Source: Clostridia bacterium
GTDB taxonomy: Bacteria > Bacillota_A > Clostridia > Oscillospirales > CAG-272
Direction of reading: 5' to 3'
NCBI GenBank assembly: GCA_017959485.1
Contig: JAGDAM010000367.1
Span: forward strand, 1 to 8,052
DNA: 8,052 bases
The notes beneath the pieces are model-generated. The model was not told where the DNA came from and searched no databases. It saw only the letters and a list, made by a program, of their open reading frames with translations. Of the stretch, positions 1 to 6,985 are shown piece by piece. Both the position numbers and the translations under genes were made by a program. Each line of letters starts with the position of its first letter. Positions within the stretch are counted from its first letter, which is position 1.

Positions 1-1154
1 ACGAGATGCTTGAAATCAAGCGCAGATACTCCGACGCGCGCCGGACCGAGATCGTCGAAGCCGAAAACGACATCCAGATCGAGGATCTGATCGAAAAGCA
101 CGACTGCGTGGTCTCGCTGACGCATACCGGATACATCAAGCGGCTGCCCGCCGACACCTATTCGGCTCAGCACCGCGGCGGCAAGGGCATCATCGGCATG
201 ACGACGAAGGACGAGGACTTCATCGAGAAGGTACTCGTCGTCTACAGCCATTCGAACCTTATGTTCTTTACCTCGACCGGAAAGGTGTATATGCGCAAGG
301 CGTATACGATTCCCGAGGCGGGACGCAACGCCAGAGGCACCAACATCGCCAACCTGATCGAGTTCGAGCCGGGCGAAAAGATCACCGAGATTGTTGCCGT
401 CGACAGTTTCGAAAACGCCGAAAACAGATATCTCACCACGGTTACCCGCCGCGGAGTCATCAAGAGAACGCGGCTGTCCGAATACGAATACCAGCGGCGC
501 CTCGGAAAGAAGGCGATAAACCTTGACGAAGGCGACGAACTCGTGTCCGTCCTCTTCACCGACGGCACCAAAGACATAATGATCGCCACGGCGTCGGGCA
601 TCGCGAACCGCTTCCACGAGGAAAAGGCGAGATGCATGGGACGCGTTTCGCGCGGCGTTCGCGGCATCAATCTGCGCGGCGACGATTACGTGGTCGGCGC
701 GCTGGCGATAGACGCCGAAGGCGAGGACCGCAACCTGCTCACCATGACCGAGTACGGCTTCGGAAAGCGGACCGAATTCTCCGAATTCAGAACGATGGCG
801 AACCGCGGCACGATGGGCTTCCGCTGCCACAACGTCACCGAAAAAACCGGGCGGCTGATAGGCATCGCCTCGGTCAGCGACGGCGACGACATAATGGCTA
901 TTACCGATTCCGGAACGCTGATCCGCACTCACGCGTCCGACGTTTCGACCTATTCGCAGTACGCGTCGGGTGTTATCGTGATGCGTCTGTCCGAAGGACA
1001 GAAGTGCGCGAGCTTCACTCTTCTCCGCGACGCCGGTGAGGAAGACGAAGAATCCGGAAGCGATGAAGATACCGAACCCGAAACCGACGCCGGGACCGTG
1101 ACCGCGGACTTCTCCGTTGACGGAGCGTCGGGTTCCGCGGACGACGACGTCTGA
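1..1154 (+). CDS. gyrA: DNA gyrase subunit A, C-terminal part (5' end outside window)
   Basis: This is the C-terminal part of the A subunit of DNA gyrase, the ATP-driven topoisomerase that introduces negative supercoils. The frame is open to the left edge (first whole codon at base 3), so the catalytic-tyrosine half lies upstream. The visible 383 codons begin at the end of the coiled-coil/tower region (IKRRYSDARRTEI) and continue into the DNA-wrapping beta-pinwheel. The canonical GyrA-box is present as QHRGGKG at bases 168-188. Five degenerate box-like repeats follow (ARGTNIANL, RRLGKKAINL, SRGVRGINL, NRGTMGFRC, YASGVIVMRL), giving the six blades expected of the family. A true GyrA-box favours GyrA over ParC. 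After the last blade comes a 41-residue acidic tail (1029-1151) with 17 Asp/Glu. The stop is 5 bases before the next gene, with no terminator between. Confidence 0.97.
   Translation, partial: EMLEIKRRYSDARRTEIVEAENDIQIEDLIEKHDCVVSLTHTGYIKRLPADTYSAQHRGGKGIIGMTTKDEDFIEKVLVVYSHSNLMFFTSTGKVYMRKAYTIPEAGRNARGTNIANLIEFEPGEKITEIVAVDSFENAENRYLTTVTRRGVIKRTRLSEYEYQRRLGKKAINLDEGDELVSVLFTDGTKDIMIATASGIANRFHEEKARCMGRVSRGVRGINLRGDDYVVGALAIDAEGEDRNLLTMTEYGFGKRTEFSEFRTMANRGTMGFRCHNVTEKTGRLIGIASVSDGDDIMAITDSGTLIRTHASDVSTYSQYASGVIVMRLSEGQKCASFTLLRDAGEEDEESGSDEDTEPETDAGTVTADFSVDGASGSADDDV
168..188 (+). other. GyrA-box (QHRGGKG) coding segment
   Basis: This segment encodes the seven-residue GyrA-box, the DNA-wrapping signature of the gyrase A C-terminal domain. 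In many gyrases it reads QRRGGKG; here the second residue is His. The box is what separates gyrase from topoisomerase IV ParC, and it identifies the partial gene at the left edge. Confidence 0.85.
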
Positions 1155-1159
1155 AGACG

Positions 1160-2038
1160 ATGAAGAAAAACGTTTTTCTGAAAGCGGCCGCGGCGTTCAC
1201 CGCCCTCGTCTGTCTCGCGGCGTGTTTATCCGGATGCGGCTCCGAACCTCCGGAACTTGAAAGCGTAAGGGAAGAGTTCGCTTCCCTTATAACCGCGTCC
1301 GCGGAGGTTAACGAAATATTCTTCGGAGAGGGTCTGCCGGTTTATCCGCGATCCGATTCGAACGACGAGAAAAACGCGCAGTACGACGAGGAGACCGGGA
1401 TATACTACTGGTTCATTACCGACGGAGAATACCGCGAGGTAATAAAGTATTACGACCCGGAAGCCAAAAAGAACGTATATCTGGCGCGCGAGGCGGATTA
1501 CGCCGCGTCCGGAAAGACCGGAGCCGCGGAAACCGTGTTCCGTCTCGGCGGCGAGGAGATCGGCTGCCGCGTTCTCGAGGGATATACCGAGCCGGATACC
1601 GGATTCGTTTACGACGACGACGCGCCGCTCCATTACGACTACGTCAGGGCCGAGAGCCGGTTCCAGACCGTCGAGAGCATCAAAGAGCTCGCGGAGCAGG
1701 TTTATACCGGCAGTTATCTCGAGCCGCTTTACGTGATGCTCTTCGACGGCTACAGGACTGACGACAGCATCATTTTTGCCAGATACGTTCTCTCCGACGA
1801 CGGAAGGTTTATGAAATACAACCTGTTCACTCCCTATTTCGAGAATCAGACTACCTACGATCTTTCGTCGATGAAGATAATCAGTCCTTCGCGCGCCGAC
1901 TCGGTCAACGTCGAGATCACGGCGTACGGGACCTATATCGACTACGAAAAACTTGAAAAGGCGACCGGCGAATTCAAGAGAGTCCTGAAGTTCGTCAGGA
2001 CCGGCGCCGGATGGCGTCTCGACACGCCGACCTACTGA
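1160..2038 (+). CDS. Lipoprotein of unknown function
   Basis: A 292-residue predicted lipoprotein that I do not recognise as a characterised protein. Residues 2-8 are basic (KKNVFLK), followed by an Ala/Leu-rich hydrophobic stretch and two consecutive lipobox matches, LAAC (19-22) and LSGC (23-26). Either Cys22 or Cys26 could be the lipidated residue after signal peptidase II cleavage. The mature part is acidic and rich in Tyr, Asp and Glu, with no further membrane segment. Its C-terminal portion (about 210-292: alternating strands ending GWRLDTPTY) has the look of an NTF2-like or cystatin-like alpha+beta domain, as in several clostridial lipoproteins; that is inference. The ATG lies 5 bases after the gyrA stop with only a poor Shine-Dalgarno (GAAGACG region), so translation may depend on coupling to gyrA. 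It would be anchored to the outer face of the membrane. Confidence 0.85.
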   Translation: MKKNVFLKAAAAFTALVCLAACLSGCGSEPPELESVREEFASLITASAEVNEIFFGEGLPVYPRSDSNDEKNAQYDEETGIYYWFITDGEYREVIKYYDPEAKKNVYLAREADYAASGKTGAAETVFRLGGEEIGCRVLEGYTEPDTGFVYDDDAPLHYDYVRAESRFQTVESIKELAEQVYTGSYLEPLYVMLFDGYRTDDSIIFARYVLSDDGRFMKYNLFTPYFENQTTYDLSSMKIISPSRADSVNVEITAYGTYIDYEKLEKATGEFKRVLKFVRTGAGWRLDTPTY

Positions 2039-2049
2039 CCGGACGAATT

Positions 2050-3168
2050 ATGTATCTTCTTATGAAGCCGGCGTCGGGCGCCTGCAACCTGCGCTGCGCG
2101 TACTGCTTTTACGCCGACGAAATGAACAGCCGCGAAGACGCGGTCAGACCGTTTATGACCGCGGAATGCTTCCGCGCCGCGGTGTCCGCGGCTTACTCGC
2201 GGCTGTCGTCGCCCGGATCGCCCGACCGGTCTCTTTCGATCGGTTTTCAGGGCGGAGAACCTACGCTCGCCGGTCTCGGATTCTTCAGAGACGCGGTCTC
2301 CTTCGCGGAGAGCGCGCGGCCCGACGGGATCACGCTGAACTGGTTTATCCAGACCAACGGTGTGAAGATCGACGCCGAATGGGCGGCTTTTCTTGCCGAA
2401 AAGAAGTTTCTGTGCGGTCTTTCCTTCGACGGATATCCCGAGCTTCACGACAAAAACCGCAAAAAGCCCGGAGGCGCCGGAACTTCGTCCGACGTGCTTC
2501 GCGCGGCGCGGATACTGGAAGCCGCCGGAGCCGAATTCAATATTCTTACCGTTCTTACGGGAGAAGCCGCGAGAAGTCCGCAGAAGATTTACTCCTTCTG
2601 CCGCAAAAACCGGTTCGTATGGCAGCAGTACATACCCTGCGTCGCTCCGCTCGGCGGCGAGGACACTCCCTGGACGCTCGGAGCGGAACGCTACGGCTCT
2701 TTTCTCTGCCGGCTGTTTGATCTCTGGTACGACGATCTTGCCGCCGGCCGCGGAGTTTACAACCGCGAATTTGAAAACTGGGTCGGAATCATAGCCGGTA
2801 TCGAGCCGGAAGACTGCGGAATGCGCGGCGTCTGCTCGCCTCAGTATCTGATTGAATCGGACGGGAGCGTGTATCCCTGCGATTTCTACGCGCTCGACGA
2901 ATACCGTATCGGAAATATCACCGAGGACGGCTTCGACGAGATCGACGAAAGACGCGCGGCGTCCGGATTTATCGCGGAGTCGGAACGTCTGTCCGAAAAG
3001 TGCTTTGGATGCGAGTGGCGCTTCCTCTGCCGGGGCGGCTGCCGCCGCAACCGCGACGCGGACGGGCTCAACCGGTTCTGCGAGGGATATAAAAAGTTTT
3101 TCGCTTATTCATACGAAAGAATGAAAAGGATCGCGGACTCCGTCCGCGCAAACGGTTTCGGAAAATGA
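2050..3168 (+). CDS. Anaerobic sulfatase-maturating enzyme-like radical SAM/SPASM protein
   Basis: A radical S-adenosylmethionine enzyme of the anSME family, which oxidises a Cys or Ser in target sulfatases to C-alpha-formylglycine under anaerobic conditions in the cytosol. From the ATG at 2050 it has 372 residues, close to the 370 of the Clostridium perfringens enzyme. CxxxCxxC at Cys12/16/19 binds the SAM cluster, and GGEP follows in GFQGGEPTLAG. The SPASM region carries eight more cysteines with anSME-like spacing (CGMRGVC, YPCD, CFGC, LCRGGC, FC), enough to ligate two auxiliary 4Fe-4S clusters. Asp278 directly follows Cys277, matching the proposed catalytic base Asp277 of the C. perfringens enzyme. 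An in-frame ATG at 2011 would add 13 residues overlapping the lipoprotein gene; I prefer 2050 because family members begin just before the KPASGxCN motif. The gene overlaps the next by ATGA. No sulfatase is in the window. Confidence 0.88.
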   Translation: MYLLMKPASGACNLRCAYCFYADEMNSREDAVRPFMTAECFRAAVSAAYSRLSSPGSPDRSLSIGFQGGEPTLAGLGFFRDAVSFAESARPDGITLNWFIQTNGVKIDAEWAAFLAEKKFLCGLSFDGYPELHDKNRKKPGGAGTSSDVLRAARILEAAGAEFNILTVLTGEAARSPQKIYSFCRKNRFVWQQYIPCVAPLGGEDTPWTLGAERYGSFLCRLFDLWYDDLAAGRGVYNREFENWVGIIAGIEPEDCGMRGVCSPQYLIESDGSVYPCDFYALDEYRIGNITEDGFDEIDERRAASGFIAESERLSEKCFGCEWRFLCRGGCRRNRDADGLNRFCEGYKKFFAYSYERMKRIADSVRANGFGK

Positions 3169-3920
3169 GATCAAACGTTATCGACGGCCCGATTTTTTCG
3201 CGCCGCAACTCATACCGCTTTCCGCTTATAATCGCCCACCGGGGCGGAAACGTACTCGCTCCGCAGAATTCCCTTCCCGCCTTCGAGACCGCCTGCGCCG
3301 CCGGCGTCTGGGCGCTCGAGAGCGACCTGAGATTCACGTCGGACGGCGTCCCCGTCTGCATGCACGACGCCGACGTCGCGGCGATGACCGACGGAGAGGG
3401 AGCCGTGCGCGACCTTGATTTTCTCACGCTGTCGCGCCTGCGGATAGATACCGGCGTCGGCGCAGACACCCTCCCCGCAGAGCGGCTGCGCATACCGACG
3501 ATGGACGATTATTTCGATATCTGCATGCGCTTCGGCACCGTTCCGTTTATCGAACTCAAGGAGGACGACGGGATCGAAGAGGTTATCCGCGGTCTGCGCG
3601 AGCGTTCGATGGAGAGTTACGCCGTTATTTCATCGGTAAAATTCGAACGGCTTGCGAGAGCGCGCGAACTTTCCGAAAAGGTCTTCATTCACCACATCTT
3701 TTCGTCGGAGGAACGCGTAAGCGACCTTTGCGAACTCGGGTACGCCGGTATGTCCTTCAAGATCGCCGATCCGTCGGATATCCCGGAAGGCCTTGTCGCT
3801 CGCATCCACAGCGCCGGCCTGCGGCTCTGTCTGCGCGCGGCCGATACTACCGAAAAAATGAGGCGGATGATCGAACTCGGACTCGATTATCAGCCGTCAA
3901 ACTGCGTTTTCGGGCTCTGA
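3165..3920 (+). CDS. Glycerophosphodiester phosphodiesterase
   Basis: A GDPD-family TIM-barrel enzyme of 251 residues, expected to hydrolyse glycerophosphodiesters from deacylated phospholipids to glycerol-3-phosphate and an alcohol. No signal peptide is visible, so it should be cytoplasmic (UgpQ-like rather than the secreted GlpQ type). The active site looks complete: HRG at His25-Arg26, ExD metal ligands Glu52 and Asp54, general acid/base His67 in the SDGVPVCMHD segment, and Glu130 and Lys132 in FIELK. The spacing from His25 to Glu52, Asp54 and His67 (27, 29 and 42 residues) equals that of the Thermoanaerobacter GDPD structure (His17, Glu44, Asp46, His59). The usual PEN of the first motif reads PQN, with Gln34. 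The start overlaps the anSME stop as ATGA, implying translational coupling. The end lies inside a perfect inverted repeat. Confidence 0.93.
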   Translation: MRSNVIDGPIFSRRNSYRFPLIIAHRGGNVLAPQNSLPAFETACAAGVWALESDLRFTSDGVPVCMHDADVAAMTDGEGAVRDLDFLTLSRLRIDTGVGADTLPAERLRIPTMDDYFDICMRFGTVPFIELKEDDGIEEVIRGLRERSMESYAVISSVKFERLARARELSEKVFIHHIFSSEERVSDLCELGYAGMSFKIADPSDIPEGLVARIHSAGLRLCLRAADTTEKMRRMIELGLDYQPSNCVFGL

Positions 3921-3934
3921 CGCCCGGCGTCAGG
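3916..3934 (+). promoter_or_regulatory. Hairpin enclosing the GDPD stop codon
   Basis: CTGACGC (3917-3923) and GCGTCAG (3927-3933) form a perfect 7-bp stem around a CCG loop. A T-G wobble (3916/3934) can extend it. The TGA stop of the phosphodiesterase gene (3918-3920) is in the 5' arm. No T-tract follows, so it is not a standard intrinsic terminator. It may protect the upstream RNA segment or affect termination and coupling. Confidence 0.5.
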
Positions 3935-3937
3935 CAG

Positions 3938-3960
3938 TCGCCGCCGAAGGCGGCGGGAGG
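3938..3960 (+). promoter_or_regulatory. GC-rich hairpin abutting the DJ-1 gene Shine-Dalgarno
   Basis: CGCCGCC (3939-3945) and GGCGGCG (3949-3955) form a perfect 7-bp all-GC stem with a GAA loop. The Shine-Dalgarno GGGAGG (3955-3960) starts on the last base of the 3' arm, and the ATG at 3968 follows 7 bases later. A T5 run (3961-3965) lies downstream but is separated from the stem by GGAGG, so an intrinsic terminator is unlikely. The strong Shine-Dalgarno fixes the start of the following gene. Confidence 0.55.
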
Positions 3961-3967
3961 TTTTTCG

Positions 3968-4525
3968 ATGATATATCTGTTTTTAGCTCAGGGATTTGAA
4001 GAGACTGAGGCGCTCGCTCCGCTCGATATACTCCGCCGTGCAGGCGTAGAAGTCGCGACGGTCGGAGTCGGCTCTGCCGAAATTACCGGCTCGCACGGTA
4101 TCACTGTCAGGTGCGACCTTTCCGCGGATGAGATCTCATACGGTGCGATGGACGGGGTTATTCTTCCCGGAGGCATGCCGGGAACGACCGGGCTCCGCGA
4201 TTCGAGCGCGGTTCGCGACGCGGTCCTGTACGCCGCCGGAAAGGAACTCCCGGTCTGCGCGATCTGCGCGGCTCCGATGATACCCGGCGGTCTCGGCCTG
4301 CTCCGCGGACGGCGCGCAGTATGCTTCCCCGGATTCGAAAAGTATCTTGAAGGCGCGACCGTGACCCGCAGGAGAGTCGAGCGCGACGGAAACTTCGTCA
4401 CCGCCGTCGGTATGGGAGCGGCAGTCGAATTCGGACTTGCCGTTCTCGCTCTGCTGAAGGGGGACGACGCGGCCGAAAAGATGCGTCAGTCGGTGATAGC
4501 TCCGCGGGTGAAAAACGAAAGATGA
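3968..4525 (+). CDS. DJ-1/PfpI family protein
   Basis: A 185-residue protein of the DJ-1 branch of the DJ-1/PfpI (class I glutamine amidotransferase-like) superfamily. Members are small cytosolic flavodoxin-fold proteins reported as glyoxalase III-like, protein-repair or oxidative-stress enzymes; the reaction here cannot be fixed from sequence. The N-terminal MIYLFLAQGFEETEAL holds Glu14, equivalent to DJ-1 Glu18. ILPGGMPG lies at 65-72, and the nucleophile elbow AICAAP has Cys100 (DJ-1 Cys106). FPGFEKYL and the C-terminal VGMGAAVEFGLAVLALL are also typical of bacterial members. The length is normal. The open frame runs upstream to 3728 inside the phosphodiesterase gene, but the ATG at 3968 is chosen because GGGAGG is 7 bases before it and the family starts there. 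The stop overlaps the next start as ATGA. Confidence 0.92.
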   Translation: MIYLFLAQGFEETEALAPLDILRRAGVEVATVGVGSAEITGSHGITVRCDLSADEISYGAMDGVILPGGMPGTTGLRDSSAVRDAVLYAAGKELPVCAICAAPMIPGGLGLLRGRRAVCFPGFEKYLEGATVTRRRVERDGNFVTAVGMGAAVEFGLAVLALLKGDDAAEKMRQSVIAPRVKNER

Positions 4526-5535
4526 ACCTGCGGCTTCTCCTCGCGCGAAAAAGAAGCGAAGACTCCGGCGGCGAAAAAAAAGAGTACAGGCGGGAGATTA
4601 CGGCGCCGGTTTTAGTTATCGCCGTCCTGCTTTTGCTGATACTGTCGTCATATATCGATACGCGGCTGACTCGCGAAAACGAGAATCTCGCGGTGATACT
4701 GCTGCAGATGCTCATCTTTCTGCCGCCCTCGGTCGTATATCTGTATCTGACCGGCCGGTCGCTCTCGGGACTGCGGATACGCCCCTTCGGAATCGGGCAC
4801 CTCTTTCTGATGCTCTCGGCTTTAATCGCCGTATCTTCTTCTTCGATGCTCCTCGATTTCAGCTGCGCCGGCTATCCTTCGCTCAGCGACAGCTACGGGC
4901 TGTACGGAATATTCGTTTCCAAATCCGACGGTTCGGTCGGCGACGGACTTTATCTGATCCTCGCCTACGCCGTCCTCCCCGCCTTCTGCGAGGAGTTCCT
5001 CTTCAGGGCGGTTCTCTGCGCCGAATACGAAAAGCGGTCGACTGTTGCCGCGATACTTTTGCCCTCGCTCTTTTTCGCGATGCTGCATCTCGATCCGGCT
5101 CACTTCCCCGCTCTGTTTGTCTCCGGTGTCATCCTTTCTCTCACCCTTTATTCGACCCGTAGCGTTTTCGCTCCCTTCGCGGTGCATCTGTGCTGCAATC
5201 TGATCTCGCTGTTCGGACGTCCTCTCCTGCGAACGCTGTTCGATCTCGGCGGAGAGCGTCTCTTCACGGTTATTCTTACGGCTCTATGGCTTTTGTCGGG
5301 CTTCATATTCTGCGCCGAAGCCGCGCGTCTCTACCGCGGTTATTCCGACCGAAACCTCGATTCATCCTACCGCGATATGCGTCCGGCTTACGAAAAACCT
5401 TCGGGTAAGACGGCGTTCAGCGTCGCCGGGATGTTCTCGTATAAACATCCGCGCCTTACCGCGACGCTTACGGCGGTGTTTTCACCGACCGCACTCGCGG
5501 TCTACGTAATCTACGCCGCGGCGGTACTGTTCTGA
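4522..5535 (+). CDS. CPBP family intramembrane glutamic endopeptidase
   Basis: A 337-residue polytopic membrane protein of the CPBP (CAAX protease and bacteriocin-processing, Abi) family. These are intramembrane metal-independent or glutamate-type proteases related to eukaryotic Rce1; bacterial members have been linked to bacteriocin immunity, peptide maturation or protein turnover, and the substrate here is unknown. All three signature motifs are present: EExxxR as Glu157-Glu158-x3-Arg162, FxxxH as Phe185-His189, and HxxxN as His222-Asn226. A basic cytosolic N-terminus of about 27 residues precedes the first membrane segment (about 28-46). Roughly eight hydrophobic segments follow, the last reaching the C-terminus (about 313-337). 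A hydrophilic loop (about 272-310, rich in Tyr, Arg and Ser) precedes that last segment. Translation should be coupled to the DJ-1 gene through the ATGA overlap. No bacteriocin-like small open frame is seen beside it. Confidence 0.92.
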   Translation: MNLRLLLARKRSEDSGGEKKEYRREITAPVLVIAVLLLLILSSYIDTRLTRENENLAVILLQMLIFLPPSVVYLYLTGRSLSGLRIRPFGIGHLFLMLSALIAVSSSSMLLDFSCAGYPSLSDSYGLYGIFVSKSDGSVGDGLYLILAYAVLPAFCEEFLFRAVLCAEYEKRSTVAAILLPSLFFAMLHLDPAHFPALFVSGVILSLTLYSTRSVFAPFAVHLCCNLISLFGRPLLRTLFDLGGERLFTVILTALWLLSGFIFCAEAARLYRGYSDRNLDSSYRDMRPAYEKPSGKTAFSVAGMFSYKHPRLTATLTAVFSPTALAVYVIYAAAVLF

Positions 5536-5548
5536 AACAATCGCCCGG

Positions 5549-5572
5549 AAAAAACAAAAGAAATAAAAAAAC
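5549..5572 (+). promoter_or_regulatory. A-rich leader of mltG without clear Shine-Dalgarno
   Basis: Twenty of these 24 bases before the mltG ATG are A, in a window that is otherwise GC-rich. There is no GGAGG-like sequence at normal spacing; the best purine run is AAAAGAA. An unstructured A-rich leader can support ribosome loading without a strong Shine-Dalgarno. No convincing -35/-10 pair was found upstream. Confidence 0.4.
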
Positions 5573-6985
5573 ATGTCACTTTTCGGAAAAAAGAAGACGA
5601 AAAAACCGCCGGAATATTCCGCGGAAGATTACAAACGCGCTCTTACCGATCTCGACGAGGTCAGGGAGGACGATTTTTTCGGCCGCAAGTCGTATACCGA
5701 AACGGCCAGCAGCGTCGGAGCCGTTATAAAGGCGATGATTTACATCATCTTTATTCTCGCGTGCTCGGGCGCCCTCGCGTATTTTATAATAGATATTGCC
5801 AACGACGTGTTTTCCTTCGTTAAGCCGGAGGACACCGTCACGATCACCGTTCCCGAGGGGGCGGGAGCCGCCGAGATCGCGGACGCTCTCGCGGAAGCCG
5901 GAGTTATAAAGTATCCGCGCGTCTTCAAGCTTTACGCGAAGCTGAAGAAGGTGGATCAGAGGCCCGAAAGGTATGATTTCGTGCCCGGAGTTTACGAGGA
6001 CATTTCCGCGCCCCGCAATTACGACGGCTGGCTGCTCGCCTTCGGCAAGGACAAAACGATAAAGACCGGCTGGGTGACCATACCGGAGGGATACACCGTC
6101 GACCAGATTATAAAACTCTTTTCCGAGATCGGAATCGACGTCACCGACGAGGCGACAGGCAACGTCGAGAAATATAAAATCGGGACGGTCGAGAGCTGGA
6201 CCGAGGCGATAAACAACTTTGACACCAACGAGGAGTACAATTTCTGCGAAAAATATCCCTATCTCTCTGGGCTTACCCTCGACTCCGGACGCGCGTACAA
6301 GCTCGAGGGGTATCTGTTTCCCGACAGATACAACGTTTACGTCGGATACGGTTACGACGAATATTATTATCTCGCCGTGCTGCTCCGCAATTTTGACAGC
6401 CGCATTAAGGAACTGAATCTTGCCGAGAGCGCCGAAAAGCTGGGGATTACGATCGACCAGGCGCTGATAATCGCGTCCGTCATCGAAAAGGAAATCTATT
6501 ACCAGCCCGACGCCGACCTCGTCGCCACGGTAATATGGAACCGTATCAACCTCTTCAACAGGGACGGGGACAACGCGGCTACCGTCTCGGCTAAAACCGC
6601 GAAGGCGCACGAACTTTTCGGCACCGGGAGCTGGGTGCTCCAGTGCGATTCTACTCTTATCTATTCGCTTTCGCACTCGTCGGGCACCAGAGTTACGACG
6701 CTGACCGCAGACGACCTGCAGAGCGACGACCCCTACAACAGTTACAAAGTTCAGGGGTTCGTTCCCGGTCCGATAGGCAATCCCGGATTCAACGCGATAA
6801 GCTGCGCTCTCAACCCTCAGACCGAGAAGGACAACTCGGGGAAGGTTCTTTCGATAGCCGACAGGTCCTATTATTTCATAACCGACGCCGACAACTACGT
6901 CCAGACCTCGTCGACGCTCGCGGAACACGAGAAAAAGATCAACGAACGCCGCGCGGAACTTGACAGGCGGCAGGCGGGCGAATAA
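5573..6985 (+). CDS. mltG: Endolytic transglycosylase MltG
   Basis: MltG (YceG family) is a membrane-anchored lytic transglycosylase that cuts nascent peptidoglycan strands and is thought to set glycan length as a terminase. The 470-residue protein has a cytosolic N-terminus of about 48 residues, basic at first (KKKTKKPP), then one transmembrane helix (about 49-76) and an extracytoplasmic part. That part begins with a LysM-like stretch (about 86-111, ITVPEGAGAAEIADALAEAG). The catalytic domain shows LEGYLFPDRY (244-253), the ASVIEKE segment with Glu305 and Glu307 (one of which matches the E. coli catalytic Glu218), WNRI, CDSTLIYSL and FVPGPIGNPG (396-405). All family landmarks are present, so it should be active. 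It follows the CPBP gene by 37 bases and runs up to the PAP2 leader. Neighbouring envelope genes fit a cell-wall growth role. Confidence 0.95.
   Translation: MSLFGKKKTKKPPEYSAEDYKRALTDLDEVREDDFFGRKSYTETASSVGAVIKAMIYIIFILACSGALAYFIIDIANDVFSFVKPEDTVTITVPEGAGAAEIADALAEAGVIKYPRVFKLYAKLKKVDQRPERYDFVPGVYEDISAPRNYDGWLLAFGKDKTIKTGWVTIPEGYTVDQIIKLFSEIGIDVTDEATGNVEKYKIGTVESWTEAINNFDTNEEYNFCEKYPYLSGLTLDSGRAYKLEGYLFPDRYNVYVGYGYDEYYYLAVLLRNFDSRIKELNLAESAEKLGITIDQALIIASVIEKEIYYQPDADLVATVIWNRINLFNRDGDNAATVSAKTAKAHELFGTGSWVLQCDSTLIYSLSHSSGTRVTTLTADDLQSDDPYNSYKVQGFVPGPIGNPGFNAISCALNPQTEKDNSGKVLSIADRSYYFITDADNYVQTSSTLAEHEKKINERRAELDRRQAGE

Noticed and set aside
2011..2049. Upstream ATG extending the radical SAM protein by 13 residues
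   Set aside because: It overlaps the lipoprotein gene by 28 bases. The extra residues are not typical of the family, whose members begin just before the KPASGxCN segment.
2166..2794. Two Arg-rich + strand open frames inside the radical SAM gene
   Set aside because: They are out-of-frame readings of the anSME-like gene, with biased Arg/Ser composition and no independent start signal.
2011..3180. RiPP cluster built on the SPASM radical SAM protein
   Set aside because: No short precursor-like open frame fits in the 11-base gap before the gene or the ATGA overlap after it, and the enzyme matches the sulfatase-maturase pattern.
3939..3967. Intrinsic terminator between the GDPD and DJ-1 genes
   Set aside because: The hairpin is strong, but the T5 run is separated from it by GGAGG, which is the Shine-Dalgarno of the next gene. 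The arrangement fits a leader better than a terminator.
4522..5535. Bacteriocin immunity/processing locus around the CPBP protease
   Set aside because: No small leader-type peptide, ABC exporter or regulator is adjacent. The neighbours are housekeeping and envelope genes, so a bacteriocin role has no local support.
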